Shown in pieces: positions 1 to 6,365 of a stretch of 9,649 nt of DNA. Source of the DNA: JBBDNV01 sp040877415 (GTDB taxonomy: Bacteria; Planctomycetota; Planctomycetia; Pirellulales; PALSA-1355); the NCBI GenBank assembly GCA_040877415.1, contig JBBDNV010000203.1, positions 1-9,649 of the forward strand, in the 5' to 3' direction. How positions within the stretch are numbered: position 1 is the stretch's first letter; every line of letters starts with the position of its first letter. The position numbers were made by a program, and so were the translations under genes. The notes under the pieces were generated by a model. That model was not told the DNA's origin and ran no database searches. It worked only from the letters and a program-made list of their open reading frames with translations.

Positions 1-165
1 GCGCCAGCCCACCGACTCGATGCGCCAAGAATAGTTCAAGCCGCGCAAGCGGCGTGGGCGGTCAGTTGCCTACGCCGCATGCGCGGCTCTTAGGCCGTTT
101 GGCGCGCTTCGAATCGGTGGGCTAGGCGCCCACCGCTAAATGCCTTGGCCGCTACGCGGCCGGTT
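1..165. repeat. Cluster of inverted repeats, non-coding left edge
   Basis: No convincing gene is seen here. The stretch is dense in stem-loops. GCCGC (40-44) pairs with GCGGC (49-53) around a GCAA loop. GCCGC (74-78) pairs with GCGGC (83-87). CGGTGGGC (115-122) pairs perfectly with GCCCACCG (128-135) around TAGGC. GGCCGC (147-152) pairs with GCGGCC (156-161). In addition, the first 19 bases of the window are a near-perfect inverted copy of 110-129, with one substitution and one extra base, so a longer fold closing 1-129 is possible. This looks like a structured intergenic repeat that may continue to the left of the window. Whether it is a dispersed repeat family, a terminator cluster for an upstream gene or a structured RNA cannot be decided here. 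Confidence 0.55.
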
Positions 166-233
166 GGCGGGCCCACAATTTTCGTGGCGATTTTCGACGG
201 ACGATCACGAAAGCGCAACATCAAAACTTGCGC

Positions 234-262
234 TTCGGGCTGGTATCTGACGCCGCTATAAT
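234..262 (+). promoter_or_regulatory. Candidate promoter of the 306-1301 gene
   Basis: A perfect TATAAT lies at 257-262. The hexamer 17 bp upstream (TTCGGG, 234-239) is a poor match to TTGACA, so the call rests on the -10 box and position. Transcription would start near 269-270 and give a leader of about 36 bases before the ATG at 306. The rest of 166-305 holds no other feature I can support. Confidence 0.5.
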
Positions 263-305
263 GAACTGACGTCCTAGACCCTTCATCCTCCGCCGATTTT
301 ACGCC

Positions 306-1301
306 ATGCGTCGAGTGCGAGATCGCCGGCCGGCCACGTTCTTCCGCGGCACGGAGCTCGCGCGGCTCGCGGCGCTGGTGGTCATGCTGGGCGTCTTGTT
401 GTTGCTCGCGGATCGGGCCCGCGATCCCGACACGTGGCGGTGGATCGCCCCGGACGTCGCCCAAACCGGCATCGCCGAGAAGGCCCAAAGCGACCACCCA
501 GCGGCGGCCAGCGAGGTGCCCAGCGCCGCGGGCCCGACCGATTTGGACCCGGCCGAGCGCGACGCGGCGCGCGAAGAGTTTGCCGCCGTGGCCGACAAAG
601 TGCCGCTGGGCAAGGAGGAAATGCCGGCCTACTGGCGGCTGGTCGCGTGGGAGCTTCGCCAGCCGACCGCCGCGCTTCGGAAGCGCGCCCTTAAGGAGGT
701 CACGTTCCGAGACCTCTGGCAGCAGCCGGAAAAGTGGCGCGGAAAGCTGGTTGAAATCCCCGTTCATTTGCGCCGCACCCTCATGGTCAGCCGCGTGGCT
801 GAAAACGAGCTGGGGATCAAAACCATCTACGAAGCGTTCGGCTGGAACAGCCAATCGCAGCCGTACTGGTATTGGATGATCGTGCCCGAGCTTCCGCCGG
901 ATATGCCCCGCGGCGAGAACATTTACGAAGAAGCCACCTTCGTCGGCTACTTTCTCAAACTGCTCCCTTACGAAGACCGCGACGGAAAAACCCGCGCCAC
1001 CCCGCTGTTGATCGGACGGCTCATCTGGCACCCCGCGCCCCACAATCCGCTTGCGCTTCGCGGCGAGTGGACCTGGACCTGGTATATCGCGCTTGTGCTC
1101 GTCGTGCTGCTGGCGGTCCGGTGGGGTCTGGTATTGCTGGGGCGGGCCCGACACGGGCCGTCGGCCCAACCACCCGATGCATCGAGCGACGATCGCGCCA
1201 TCGAGGCCTGGCTGGAGGGAGAAGAGTCGGCGCCAGATGACCTGATCGTTCCAGGCGGTCCGGCGTTTGACGTGGATGTCGATCCTCCCGGGACGAAATG
1301 A
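306..1301 (+). CDS. Two-TM envelope protein of unknown function
   Basis: This 331-residue protein has a hydrophobic segment at about residues 20-35 (LAALVVMLGVLLLLA) and a second at about 256-278 (YIALVLVVLLAVRWGLVLLG). Positively charged residues precede the first and follow the second. The likely topology is therefore both ends in the cytoplasm, with residues 36-255 in the periplasm or an equivalent compartment. The periplasmic part contains a compact region, residues 132-243, starting TFRDLWQQPEKWRGKLVEI and ending in PLLIGRLIWHP. Its strand-rich pattern with a GKLVEI stretch resembles OB-fold-like planctomycete proteins, but that is only an impression. The cytoplasmic tail is acidic. No catalytic motif is recognised. 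The ATG at 306 suits the TATAAT at 257-262, though there is no clear Shine-Dalgarno. The gene is the first of three on this strand, 227 bases ahead of the toroid-protein gene, which suggests but does not prove a shared role. Confidence 0.85.
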   Translation: MRRVRDRRPATFFRGTELARLAALVVMLGVLLLLADRARDPDTWRWIAPDVAQTGIAEKAQSDHPAAASEVPSAAGPTDLDPAERDAAREEFAAVADKVPLGKEEMPAYWRLVAWELRQPTAALRKRALKEVTFRDLWQQPEKWRGKLVEIPVHLRRTLMVSRVAENELGIKTIYEAFGWNSQSQPYWYWMIVPELPPDMPRGENIYEEATFVGYFLKLLPYEDRDGKTRATPLLIGRLIWHPAPHNPLALRGEWTWTWYIALVLVVLLAVRWGLVLLGRARHGPSAQPPDASSDDRAIEAWLEGEESAPDDLIVPGGPAFDVDVDPPGTK

Positions 1302-1384
1302 CTGGACCATCGCCGGCAGGCAAGGGATAATCGAATGCTGGAGGGCGACCGTAACGAAACTCCCGTGTGGCGGGGGAGTTTTGG

Positions 1385-1403
1385 GGCGAACGGGCCGTTC
1401 GCC
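1385..1403. repeat. Perfect 8-bp stem-loop between genes
   Basis: GGCGAACG (1385-1392) is followed by a GGC loop and its exact complement CGTTCGCC (1396-1403). No T-run follows. It lies just before a second stem-loop that does have one, so the two may work together in 3'-end formation or RNA protection after the gene ending at 1301. Confidence 0.45.
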
Positions 1404-1411
1404 GGGTCAGG

Positions 1412-1437
1412 GGCGCAAGGTTGAGGTTGCGCCTTTT
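1412..1437 (+). terminator. Possible intrinsic terminator after first gene
   Basis: GGCGCAA (1412-1418) pairs with TTGCGCC (1427-1433) around an 8-base loop and is followed at once by TTTT (1434-1437). It lies 110 bases after the stop of the membrane protein and 91 bases before the next start. The stem is short and the T-run has only four bases, so termination may be partial. If it works, the two genes are not a simple operon. Confidence 0.4.
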
Positions 1438-1528
1438 CGCATCCAACTGGAAATCGGCAATCGCGGAAGCGTGGGGGCCGCGTCGCGTGCGAACGTATCT
1501 ACCAAATCCTGCTCGGCTGCTGGCCAAC

Positions 1529-3133
1529 ATGCGGCAAATCGAGCCGGCTGCGGTCGCCCTTTCGGTTAAGGCCTGGGCCGTGACCAGCGGCGTCTGGTAT
1601 GCCGCGAGCGTGACGGCCCACGCCGTCGCGCTCTCGGCCGTGCTGCTGCTGTTGGGCAAAGTCACAGCCCCGGCCAAAGAAGGCGAGGCGCCGGCCTTCG
1701 AATCCGCCGTGGATACGGAAATTCCCCAGCCCGAGCTCGATCACTTCGAAGTCGGCGAGACGCCGCTCGAGCCGGCGGAGCTGAACACGGAAACCCTCAG
1801 CCTGGTCGACGCGCCCACGATTGACACGGATGAGCAGGTTCCCGCGGCATCCGACGCGCTGGCGGCCGGCGGCGGCGGTTCGTCCGCCAGCGGCGGCATC
1901 GGCGGATTGGATGGATTGGCCGCCGAGGCGCTGGGCCCCGGCCCGCTCGTGCGCGGCACCGGCTTGGGCGCTTCCGGTTCCGGCCGAGGCCCGGGAGGCG
2001 GCGGCAGTGGAAACGGATTCGGCGCGCGAGGCGACGACGCGTCGCGCAAGGCCATGGTCGGCGGATACGGCGGCACAAAGGCCAGCGAACGGGCGGTCGC
2101 CGCGGCACTCAACTGGTTGGCCCGTCATCAGAACGCCGACGGCAGTTGGAGCCTCAACGGCTTCGCACAGTACTGCAAAGGCCAGCCGTGCAACGGCGGC
2201 GGAAGCTCAAAGTCCGACATCGCCGCCACGGCCATGGGACTGTTGCCCTTTCTGGCCGCCGGACAAACGCACACACAGGCCCGAGGACCCTATCGGCGCA
2301 ACATTCAAGCCGGCCTCAACTGGTTGATCAGCAAGATGAAGAAGGACGGCGATCTGCGCGACGACGGCAACATGTACGCGCACGGACTGGCCGCCATTAC
2401 GTTGTGCGAAGCCTACGCACTGACCAAGGATTCGCGCTTGGGACTGGCCGCGCAGAACGCGATTTTTTTCATCGAGAAAGCGCAGATCCCCGGCACCGGC
2501 GGCTGGCACTACGGCATTCCGCCGCAGGCCACGCTCGGCGACACTTCGGTCGTCGGCTGGCAGTTGATGGCGCTCAAAAGCGCCCAGATGGCGGGCTTGA
2601 ATACCAACGCGCCGACGTTCGACGGCGCGAAAAAGTGGCTCAAGAAGGTAACCAAGAGCAAAACCGGCGGACTGTTTGCCTACAACCCGATGTCCGGGGC
2701 CACTGCGTCGATGACCTCCGTGGGACTCTTGTGTACGCAATACATGGGAGCCACCCGCGACGACCCGGCGATCCGGGAGGGCATGGCCTACCTGATGAGA
2801 AACCTGCCCGACATCCAGCGCCGCGATATTTATTACTGGTATTACGCCACGCAAGTGATGCACAACGTGCCGGGACCCGAGTGGGACTCGTGGAACCGCC
2901 AGATGCGGCGGGTGCTGATCGACACGCAGGTCAAGGACGGCTGTGCCGCCGGCAGTTGGGACCCGGGCGAACCCACGTCCGACAAGCACCGAGAACCAGG
3001 CGGGCGGTTGATGTCCACCAGCCTGAGCTGCCTGACGCTCGAGGTCTATTACCGATATCTGCCGCTGTACAAACTCGACGCCGAGGACCCGCAGGAAACC
3101 GATCCGGCCAAGCAGACGACCGCCGCGAAGTAG
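1529..3133 (+). CDS. Membrane-anchored squalene-cyclase-like toroid protein
   Basis: The ATG at 1529 gives 534 residues. A hydrophobic segment at about 21-43 (GVWYAASVTAHAVALSAVLL, then LLG) has no obvious cleavage site and should be a membrane anchor. An acidic, proline-rich stretch (about 52-105) and a glycine/serine-rich flexible linker (about 112-182) follow. The globular domain from about 186 shows helix-pair repeats of the prenyltransferase/squalene-oxidase (alpha/alpha toroid) type: ALNWLARHQNADGSW (193-207, a QW-like motif), GLNWLISKMKKDG (262-274), GDTSVVGWQLMALKSA (337-352) and LSCLTLEVYYRYLPLY (499-514). The DxDD acid motif of squalene-hopene cyclases is not seen, so cyclase activity is unlikely and a binding or scaffold role is more plausible. 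A GTG at 1367 would extend the frame by 54 residues but would translate through two stem-loops and an arginine-rich, unprotein-like stretch, so ATG 1529 is preferred. No strong Shine-Dalgarno is present. Confidence 0.9.
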   Translation: MRQIEPAAVALSVKAWAVTSGVWYAASVTAHAVALSAVLLLLGKVTAPAKEGEAPAFESAVDTEIPQPELDHFEVGETPLEPAELNTETLSLVDAPTIDTDEQVPAASDALAAGGGGSSASGGIGGLDGLAAEALGPGPLVRGTGLGASGSGRGPGGGGSGNGFGARGDDASRKAMVGGYGGTKASERAVAAALNWLARHQNADGSWSLNGFAQYCKGQPCNGGGSSKSDIAATAMGLLPFLAAGQTHTQARGPYRRNIQAGLNWLISKMKKDGDLRDDGNMYAHGLAAITLCEAYALTKDSRLGLAAQNAIFFIEKAQIPGTGGWHYGIPPQATLGDTSVVGWQLMALKSAQMAGLNTNAPTFDGAKKWLKKVTKSKTGGLFAYNPMSGATASMTSVGLLCTQYMGATRDDPAIREGMAYLMRNLPDIQRRDIYYWYYATQVMHNVPGPEWDSWNRQMRRVLIDTQVKDGCAAGSWDPGEPTSDKHREPGGRLMSTSLSCLTLEVYYRYLPLYKLDAEDPQETDPAKQTTAAK

Positions 3134-3158
3134 CCAGCGGGCGCGCCGATGCTCGCCG

Positions 3159-3216
3159 GGCGCCACGAGGCGCCATGTTCACGCGCAAGTGCCATGCTCA
3201 CGCGAGAGCGTGAGCA
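3159..3216. repeat. Stem-loop pair after the toroid-protein gene
   Basis: GGCGCC (3159-3164) and GGCGCC (3169-3174) form a hairpin around ACGA. TGCTCACGC (3195-3203) pairs perfectly over 9 bp with GCGTGAGCA (3208-3216) around GAGA. In addition, CCATGTTCACGCG (3173-3185) and CCATGCTCACGCG (3192-3204) are direct copies differing at one base with a 19-base period, so the 5' arm of the second hairpin is partly duplicated. No T-run follows. I recall this type of CATGCTCACGC / GCGTGAGCATG palindrome as a common intergenic repeat in planctomycete genomes, but could not check it. It may also protect the 3' end of the upstream mRNA. Confidence 0.6.
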
Positions 3217-3314
3217 CGCAGAGTCTCGCTGGTACGGTGCCGTTCGCCATTCCTTTCGCAGTGTGAACAGCATTGAACGCTCTGCCGAACCAACGACGCA
3301 GGACTCCGTTCGCC

Positions 3315-3381
3315 GGGTGCCACGGCTTGCTTGTCAAGCAGTGCCTGGCGAGCACGGGTGGACAAGCCACCCGTGGCACCC
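3315..3381. repeat. Compound palindromic intergenic element
   Basis: The outer arms GGGTGCCACGG (3315-3325) and CCGTGGCACCC (3371-3381) are exact inverted copies. Extended inwards to 3315-3334 and 3362-3381, they match at 18 of 20 positions. Inside are two competing local hairpins: TGCTTG-T-CAAGCA (3328-3340) and CACGGGTGG-ACAAG-CCACCCGTG (3353-3375, a perfect 9-bp stem). The structure is REP- or MITE-like and ends 11 bases before the ATG at 3393. Reading through it in the frame of that gene only adds a spurious N-terminal tail. No transposase is present, so any mobility would depend on a protein encoded elsewhere. Confidence 0.65.
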
Positions 3382-3392
3382 CTCGGAATGAC

Positions 3393-6329
3393 ATGACGTC
3401 GTTGCGAGGCGTCTTGGCAGCTCTCGGCTTCATGCTCGCGCCGCTCTGGCTTTCGAGCCCGATACGCGCCGACGAGCCCGTGTTCCGCTTTGTCCACGCT
3501 GCGCAGGCACACGGGTACGGCGAAGCGGCGCTCGATTACCTGGAACAATTGCGCGCCCTTGGCCGGGTGCCCCGGGAATTGAACGAGACTTGGGATCTGG
3601 AGCTGTCGCGCAGTTACCGCGCGGCCGTGGCCGAAGCCTTCAACGCCGCCGAAGCCGAAACTCGACAGGCCAAGGCCCAAACGCACCTCGACAAGTTTCT
3701 CAAGGAGCACCCCGATCACCCCGCGGTGGCCGGTGCCATGGAGTCGTGGGGCGATATGACGCTCGATCGGGCGTTGGAGCAGGTCCGCGCCGCGAGCGGG
3801 CTGAAAGACGCGGCGCTCAAGGAAAAGCACCTGGCCGCCGCGCGGTCCGACCTGGAGGAAGCCGGCCCGCGCTATGTCAACGCTGCCCAGCGCTACCTCG
3901 AGCGGCTTAGCGCGCTGCGCTCCGAGGCCTCAGAAGACGGCAAGCGTCCTCGATCGGCTGCCCTTTTGACCAGAAAGCAGCGAGAGGCCGCGGAAGCATT
4001 GCGCGATGCGGAGCTGGCCTGGCTCGACTGCCGCTTCAAGGCGGCGAAGATCGACTTTCACCTCGGCCAGACGATTGAAGACCGCAAATCGCCCCAGCGC
4101 CAGGCGTCCTTCAAAGCCGCCGCCGGCGCGTTCGACGACCTGTTCCAGTCCTATCGCGAAAGCCTGGTCGGCCTGCACGCGCACCTGTGGCACGGCCGCA
4201 GCGTTGACGAATTGGGAAACGATCAGTTGGCGCTCGACATCTACGACGAAGTGCTGGCCACGGCCCCCGAAGGGCGCGAGCGTGCACCCGGCCTGGAGCC
4301 CCTGTTCGCCCAAGCCCAGTACCATCGCCTGCTCGTTGTCAAACGCGTGCAGGGATTGGGGCCCTTTCTCGAGCAAGCCAACGAGTGGTTGAAGTTACGC
4401 CGACCGTGGGAAAAGTTCGACGCCTACCAGGGCGTCGCGCTTGCGGTGGCCAAGACAAATCTCGCGCACGCCGAGGAAATCGCCGGTGCGAAGAAAGGCC
4501 CGCTGGTCCGATCGGCGCTGGCGAGCCTGGCCGAAATCGCCCGTTCGCGCGGCCCGTACCAGCAGGAAGCGATCCTGCTGCGCCGCCAGTACACCCAGAG
4601 CGGCGCGCAGGATCTCTCGACCGTCAAGACGTTCGACGAAGGGTTCGCGCTGGCCGAAAGCGCCTCCGACAGCCTCGACTGGCCCGCGGCTGCCGCCGCG
4701 CTCGAACGGGCTCTCGAGCTGCGCGCCAGCGCGACCGACAAAGAGCGCGTCGCCGAAGCGCAAAAGCGGCTGGACTATGCCCGCTATCAATGGGCGGCCG
4801 CGCACTACACGGCCGGCAAGTTCGCCGAGTCGCTGGCCCTGGCCCGCAAGCTCATGGACGAGCGGTCCGACAGTCCGTTGGCTCCGCCGGCCGCGTCATT
4901 GGCCGTTGCGGCCGCGCTGTCGCTTTACGCCGGGAGCGAGAACAAGCAGGAATCGCTGGCCGAGCTGGCGGCCATAGCCAAGGACACGATCCAGCGCTGG
5001 CCCGACAAGGCCGAAGCCGACGACGCCCGGATCGCGCTGGGACAGGCCAGCCTCGTGCGCGGCGAAGTAGACGAGGCGCTAAAAGTCTTCGAGAACGTCA
5101 ATCCCCGCTCGCTGCGCTATCCTTCGGCCTTGTTCCTGGCCGGTCAAACGCACTGGCGGCGGTACTTGACGTGGCAACGCCAAGGCGGCCCTCAGCCGGG
5201 CGCCGAGCGCCTGGCCGGCGAGCGGACCACGGCCGAAAAACAACTGCGCGAAAGCCTCGGCGGCCAGCGCAAAAGTGCCCCGCAGGGCGAGCCCATGTCG
5301 CGCCAAATGCTCGAGACTCAATTGCTCTATAGCGAGGTCGTCGCCGAAGCCGGCCGGATGAAAGAGGCCGCCGAGCTGGTCGAGCCGCTGGTGGAGTGGA
5401 TCCGCGCGCAAAAGCCCGATCCGCTGGACAACATGCTGTTGCGCGTGTTTCTCGCCGCGGCCCGGGCCGAGATTTCCCAGGGCGAGTTGGGCAAGGCCGC
5501 CGAGACGGCCGGATTGCTGTTCGAGCTGGCGCCTGACGCCCCGGCCGCCAACGGCGTGTTGATTTCGATCGTAAAGACGTTCGGCGATCGCTGGCACGAG
5601 GCCGAGGCCGAGGTGATCGAAGCCGGGGGCGACGCCGCGCGCCGCTCGGCCGCCGAAAGCGAAGCCGAAAAACGCAAGAAACTCGTGGCCGGGTTGCTCG
5701 CCCAGCTCGTGCCGCGCAAAGAGCAGTCGCTGGCGGCCCGCATCTACCTGGCCGACACCAGCGCCCAATTGAACGAGACCGACACGGCGCGTACGCTCTA
5801 CCTGGCCATTCTTGCGCAAGGCGACAGCGATCCGGCCTTTGGCAAGGCTAACGCGGCCGCCTTGACCCGCATCCGCACCCAGCTCGTCGGCCTGATCCGC
5901 CGGAAAGCTCAAAAAGAAGACGAGTTCAAAGAGGGGCTCAAACAAGTCGACGAGCTCATCGCGGCCTTTCCCAACGCACTCGAGCCCAAAATGGAAAAGG
6001 GCCGGCTGCTGCAAGCCTGGGCCGACGTCGATCCGGCGCGACTCGCCGACGCCGTGGCGCATTGGACCCTCTTGCGCACCAGGCTGGCCCGCGCCCGCCG
6101 CAAACCACCCGAATATTACGAGGTCGTTTACAACGCGGCTTCCTGCCTGGCGACCGACAGCCTGAAAACCGGCAACCGGGAGAAAGCCCTGCAGGCCGAA
6201 CAATTGCTCACAGCCACGCTCGTGCTCAGCCCGCGCTTAAGCGGCCCGGAAATGGTGGCCCAGTACAAAGTGCTCTTGCAGCAAGCCCGACAACTGCAAG
6301 GCCGCGCCGGCGCCTCGGCGCAGAAGTGA
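3393..6329 (+). CDS. Secreted TPR-like helical-repeat protein
   Basis: The 978-residue product begins with a signal peptide: MTSLRGVLAALGFMLAPLWL followed by SSPIRA, with likely cleavage after Ala26 (before DEPV). The mature part is almost entirely alpha-helical, rich in Ala, Glu, Leu, Lys and Arg. Helix pairs resemble tetratricopeptide repeats, for example YQWAAAHYTAGKFAESLALA at about 464-483 and DARIALGQASLVRGEVDEAL near residues 544-563. A very charged helix with AEKRKKL lies around residues 755-765. No enzyme motif is seen, so a periplasmic scaffold or protein-binding role is inferred. The start is moved from the earliest in-frame ATG (3273) to 3393, because the extra 40 codons run through the palindromic element and would bury the signal peptide. 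A weak GGAA lies 4 bases upstream. It is the last of three plus-strand genes, 259 bases after the toroid gene, and converges on the porin gene. Confidence 0.88.
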   Translation: MTSLRGVLAALGFMLAPLWLSSPIRADEPVFRFVHAAQAHGYGEAALDYLEQLRALGRVPRELNETWDLELSRSYRAAVAEAFNAAEAETRQAKAQTHLDKFLKEHPDHPAVAGAMESWGDMTLDRALEQVRAASGLKDAALKEKHLAAARSDLEEAGPRYVNAAQRYLERLSALRSEASEDGKRPRSAALLTRKQREAAEALRDAELAWLDCRFKAAKIDFHLGQTIEDRKSPQRQASFKAAAGAFDDLFQSYRESLVGLHAHLWHGRSVDELGNDQLALDIYDEVLATAPEGRERAPGLEPLFAQAQYHRLLVVKRVQGLGPFLEQANEWLKLRRPWEKFDAYQGVALAVAKTNLAHAEEIAGAKKGPLVRSALASLAEIARSRGPYQQEAILLRRQYTQSGAQDLSTVKTFDEGFALAESASDSLDWPAAAAALERALELRASATDKERVAEAQKRLDYARYQWAAAHYTAGKFAESLALARKLMDERSDSPLAPPAASLAVAAALSLYAGSENKQESLAELAAIAKDTIQRWPDKAEADDARIALGQASLVRGEVDEALKVFENVNPRSLRYPSALFLAGQTHWRRYLTWQRQGGPQPGAERLAGERTTAEKQLRESLGGQRKSAPQGEPMSRQMLETQLLYSEVVAEAGRMKEAAELVEPLVEWIRAQKPDPLDNMLLRVFLAAARAEISQGELGKAAETAGLLFELAPDAPAANGVLISIVKTFGDRWHEAEAEVIEAGGDAARRSAAESEAEKRKKLVAGLLAQLVPRKEQSLAARIYLADTSAQLNETDTARTLYLAILAQGDSDPAFGKANAAALTRIRTQLVGLIRRKAQKEDEFKEGLKQVDELIAAFPNALEPKMEKGRLLQAWADVDPARLADAVAHWTLLRTRLARARRKPPEYYEVVYNAASCLATDSLKTGNREKALQAEQLLTATLVLSPRLSGPEMVAQYKVLLQQARQLQGRAGASAQK

Positions 6330-6345
6330 GCGCGGGCAATCTTGC

Positions 6346-6363
6346 CGCCGCCGCGCGGCGGCG
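6346..6363. terminator. Palindrome between convergent genes
   Basis: The 18-bp sequence is a perfect palindrome made only of G and C, centred between 6354 and 6355, and lies between two facing stop codons (6329 on plus, 6366 on minus). On the plus strand it is followed by CTTTAG, a very short T-run, and on the minus strand by none. It has to open a small loop to fold as RNA. A shared 3'-end signal for both transcripts is the likely role. Confidence 0.45.
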
Positions 6364-6365
6364 CT

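Noticed and set aside
90..1310. A 406-codon open frame on the minus strand over the first membrane-protein gene
   Set aside because: It is rich in Arg, Gly and Pro, has no domain or signal, and lies opposite a gene with clear membrane segments. Long antisense frames are common in GC-rich DNA.
1367..1528. GTG start at 1367 for the toroid protein
   Set aside because: The added 54 residues are arginine-rich, cover two stem-loops and would displace the membrane anchor from the N-terminus.
1529..3133. Active squalene-hopene or terpene cyclase
   Set aside because: The repeats fit the toroid fold, but the DxDD catalytic motif is not found; DGDLRDDG at 273-280 does not match it.
5079..6203. A 374-codon open frame opposite the helical-repeat gene
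   Set aside because: Its composition mirrors the codon bias of the plus-strand gene and it shows no family feature.
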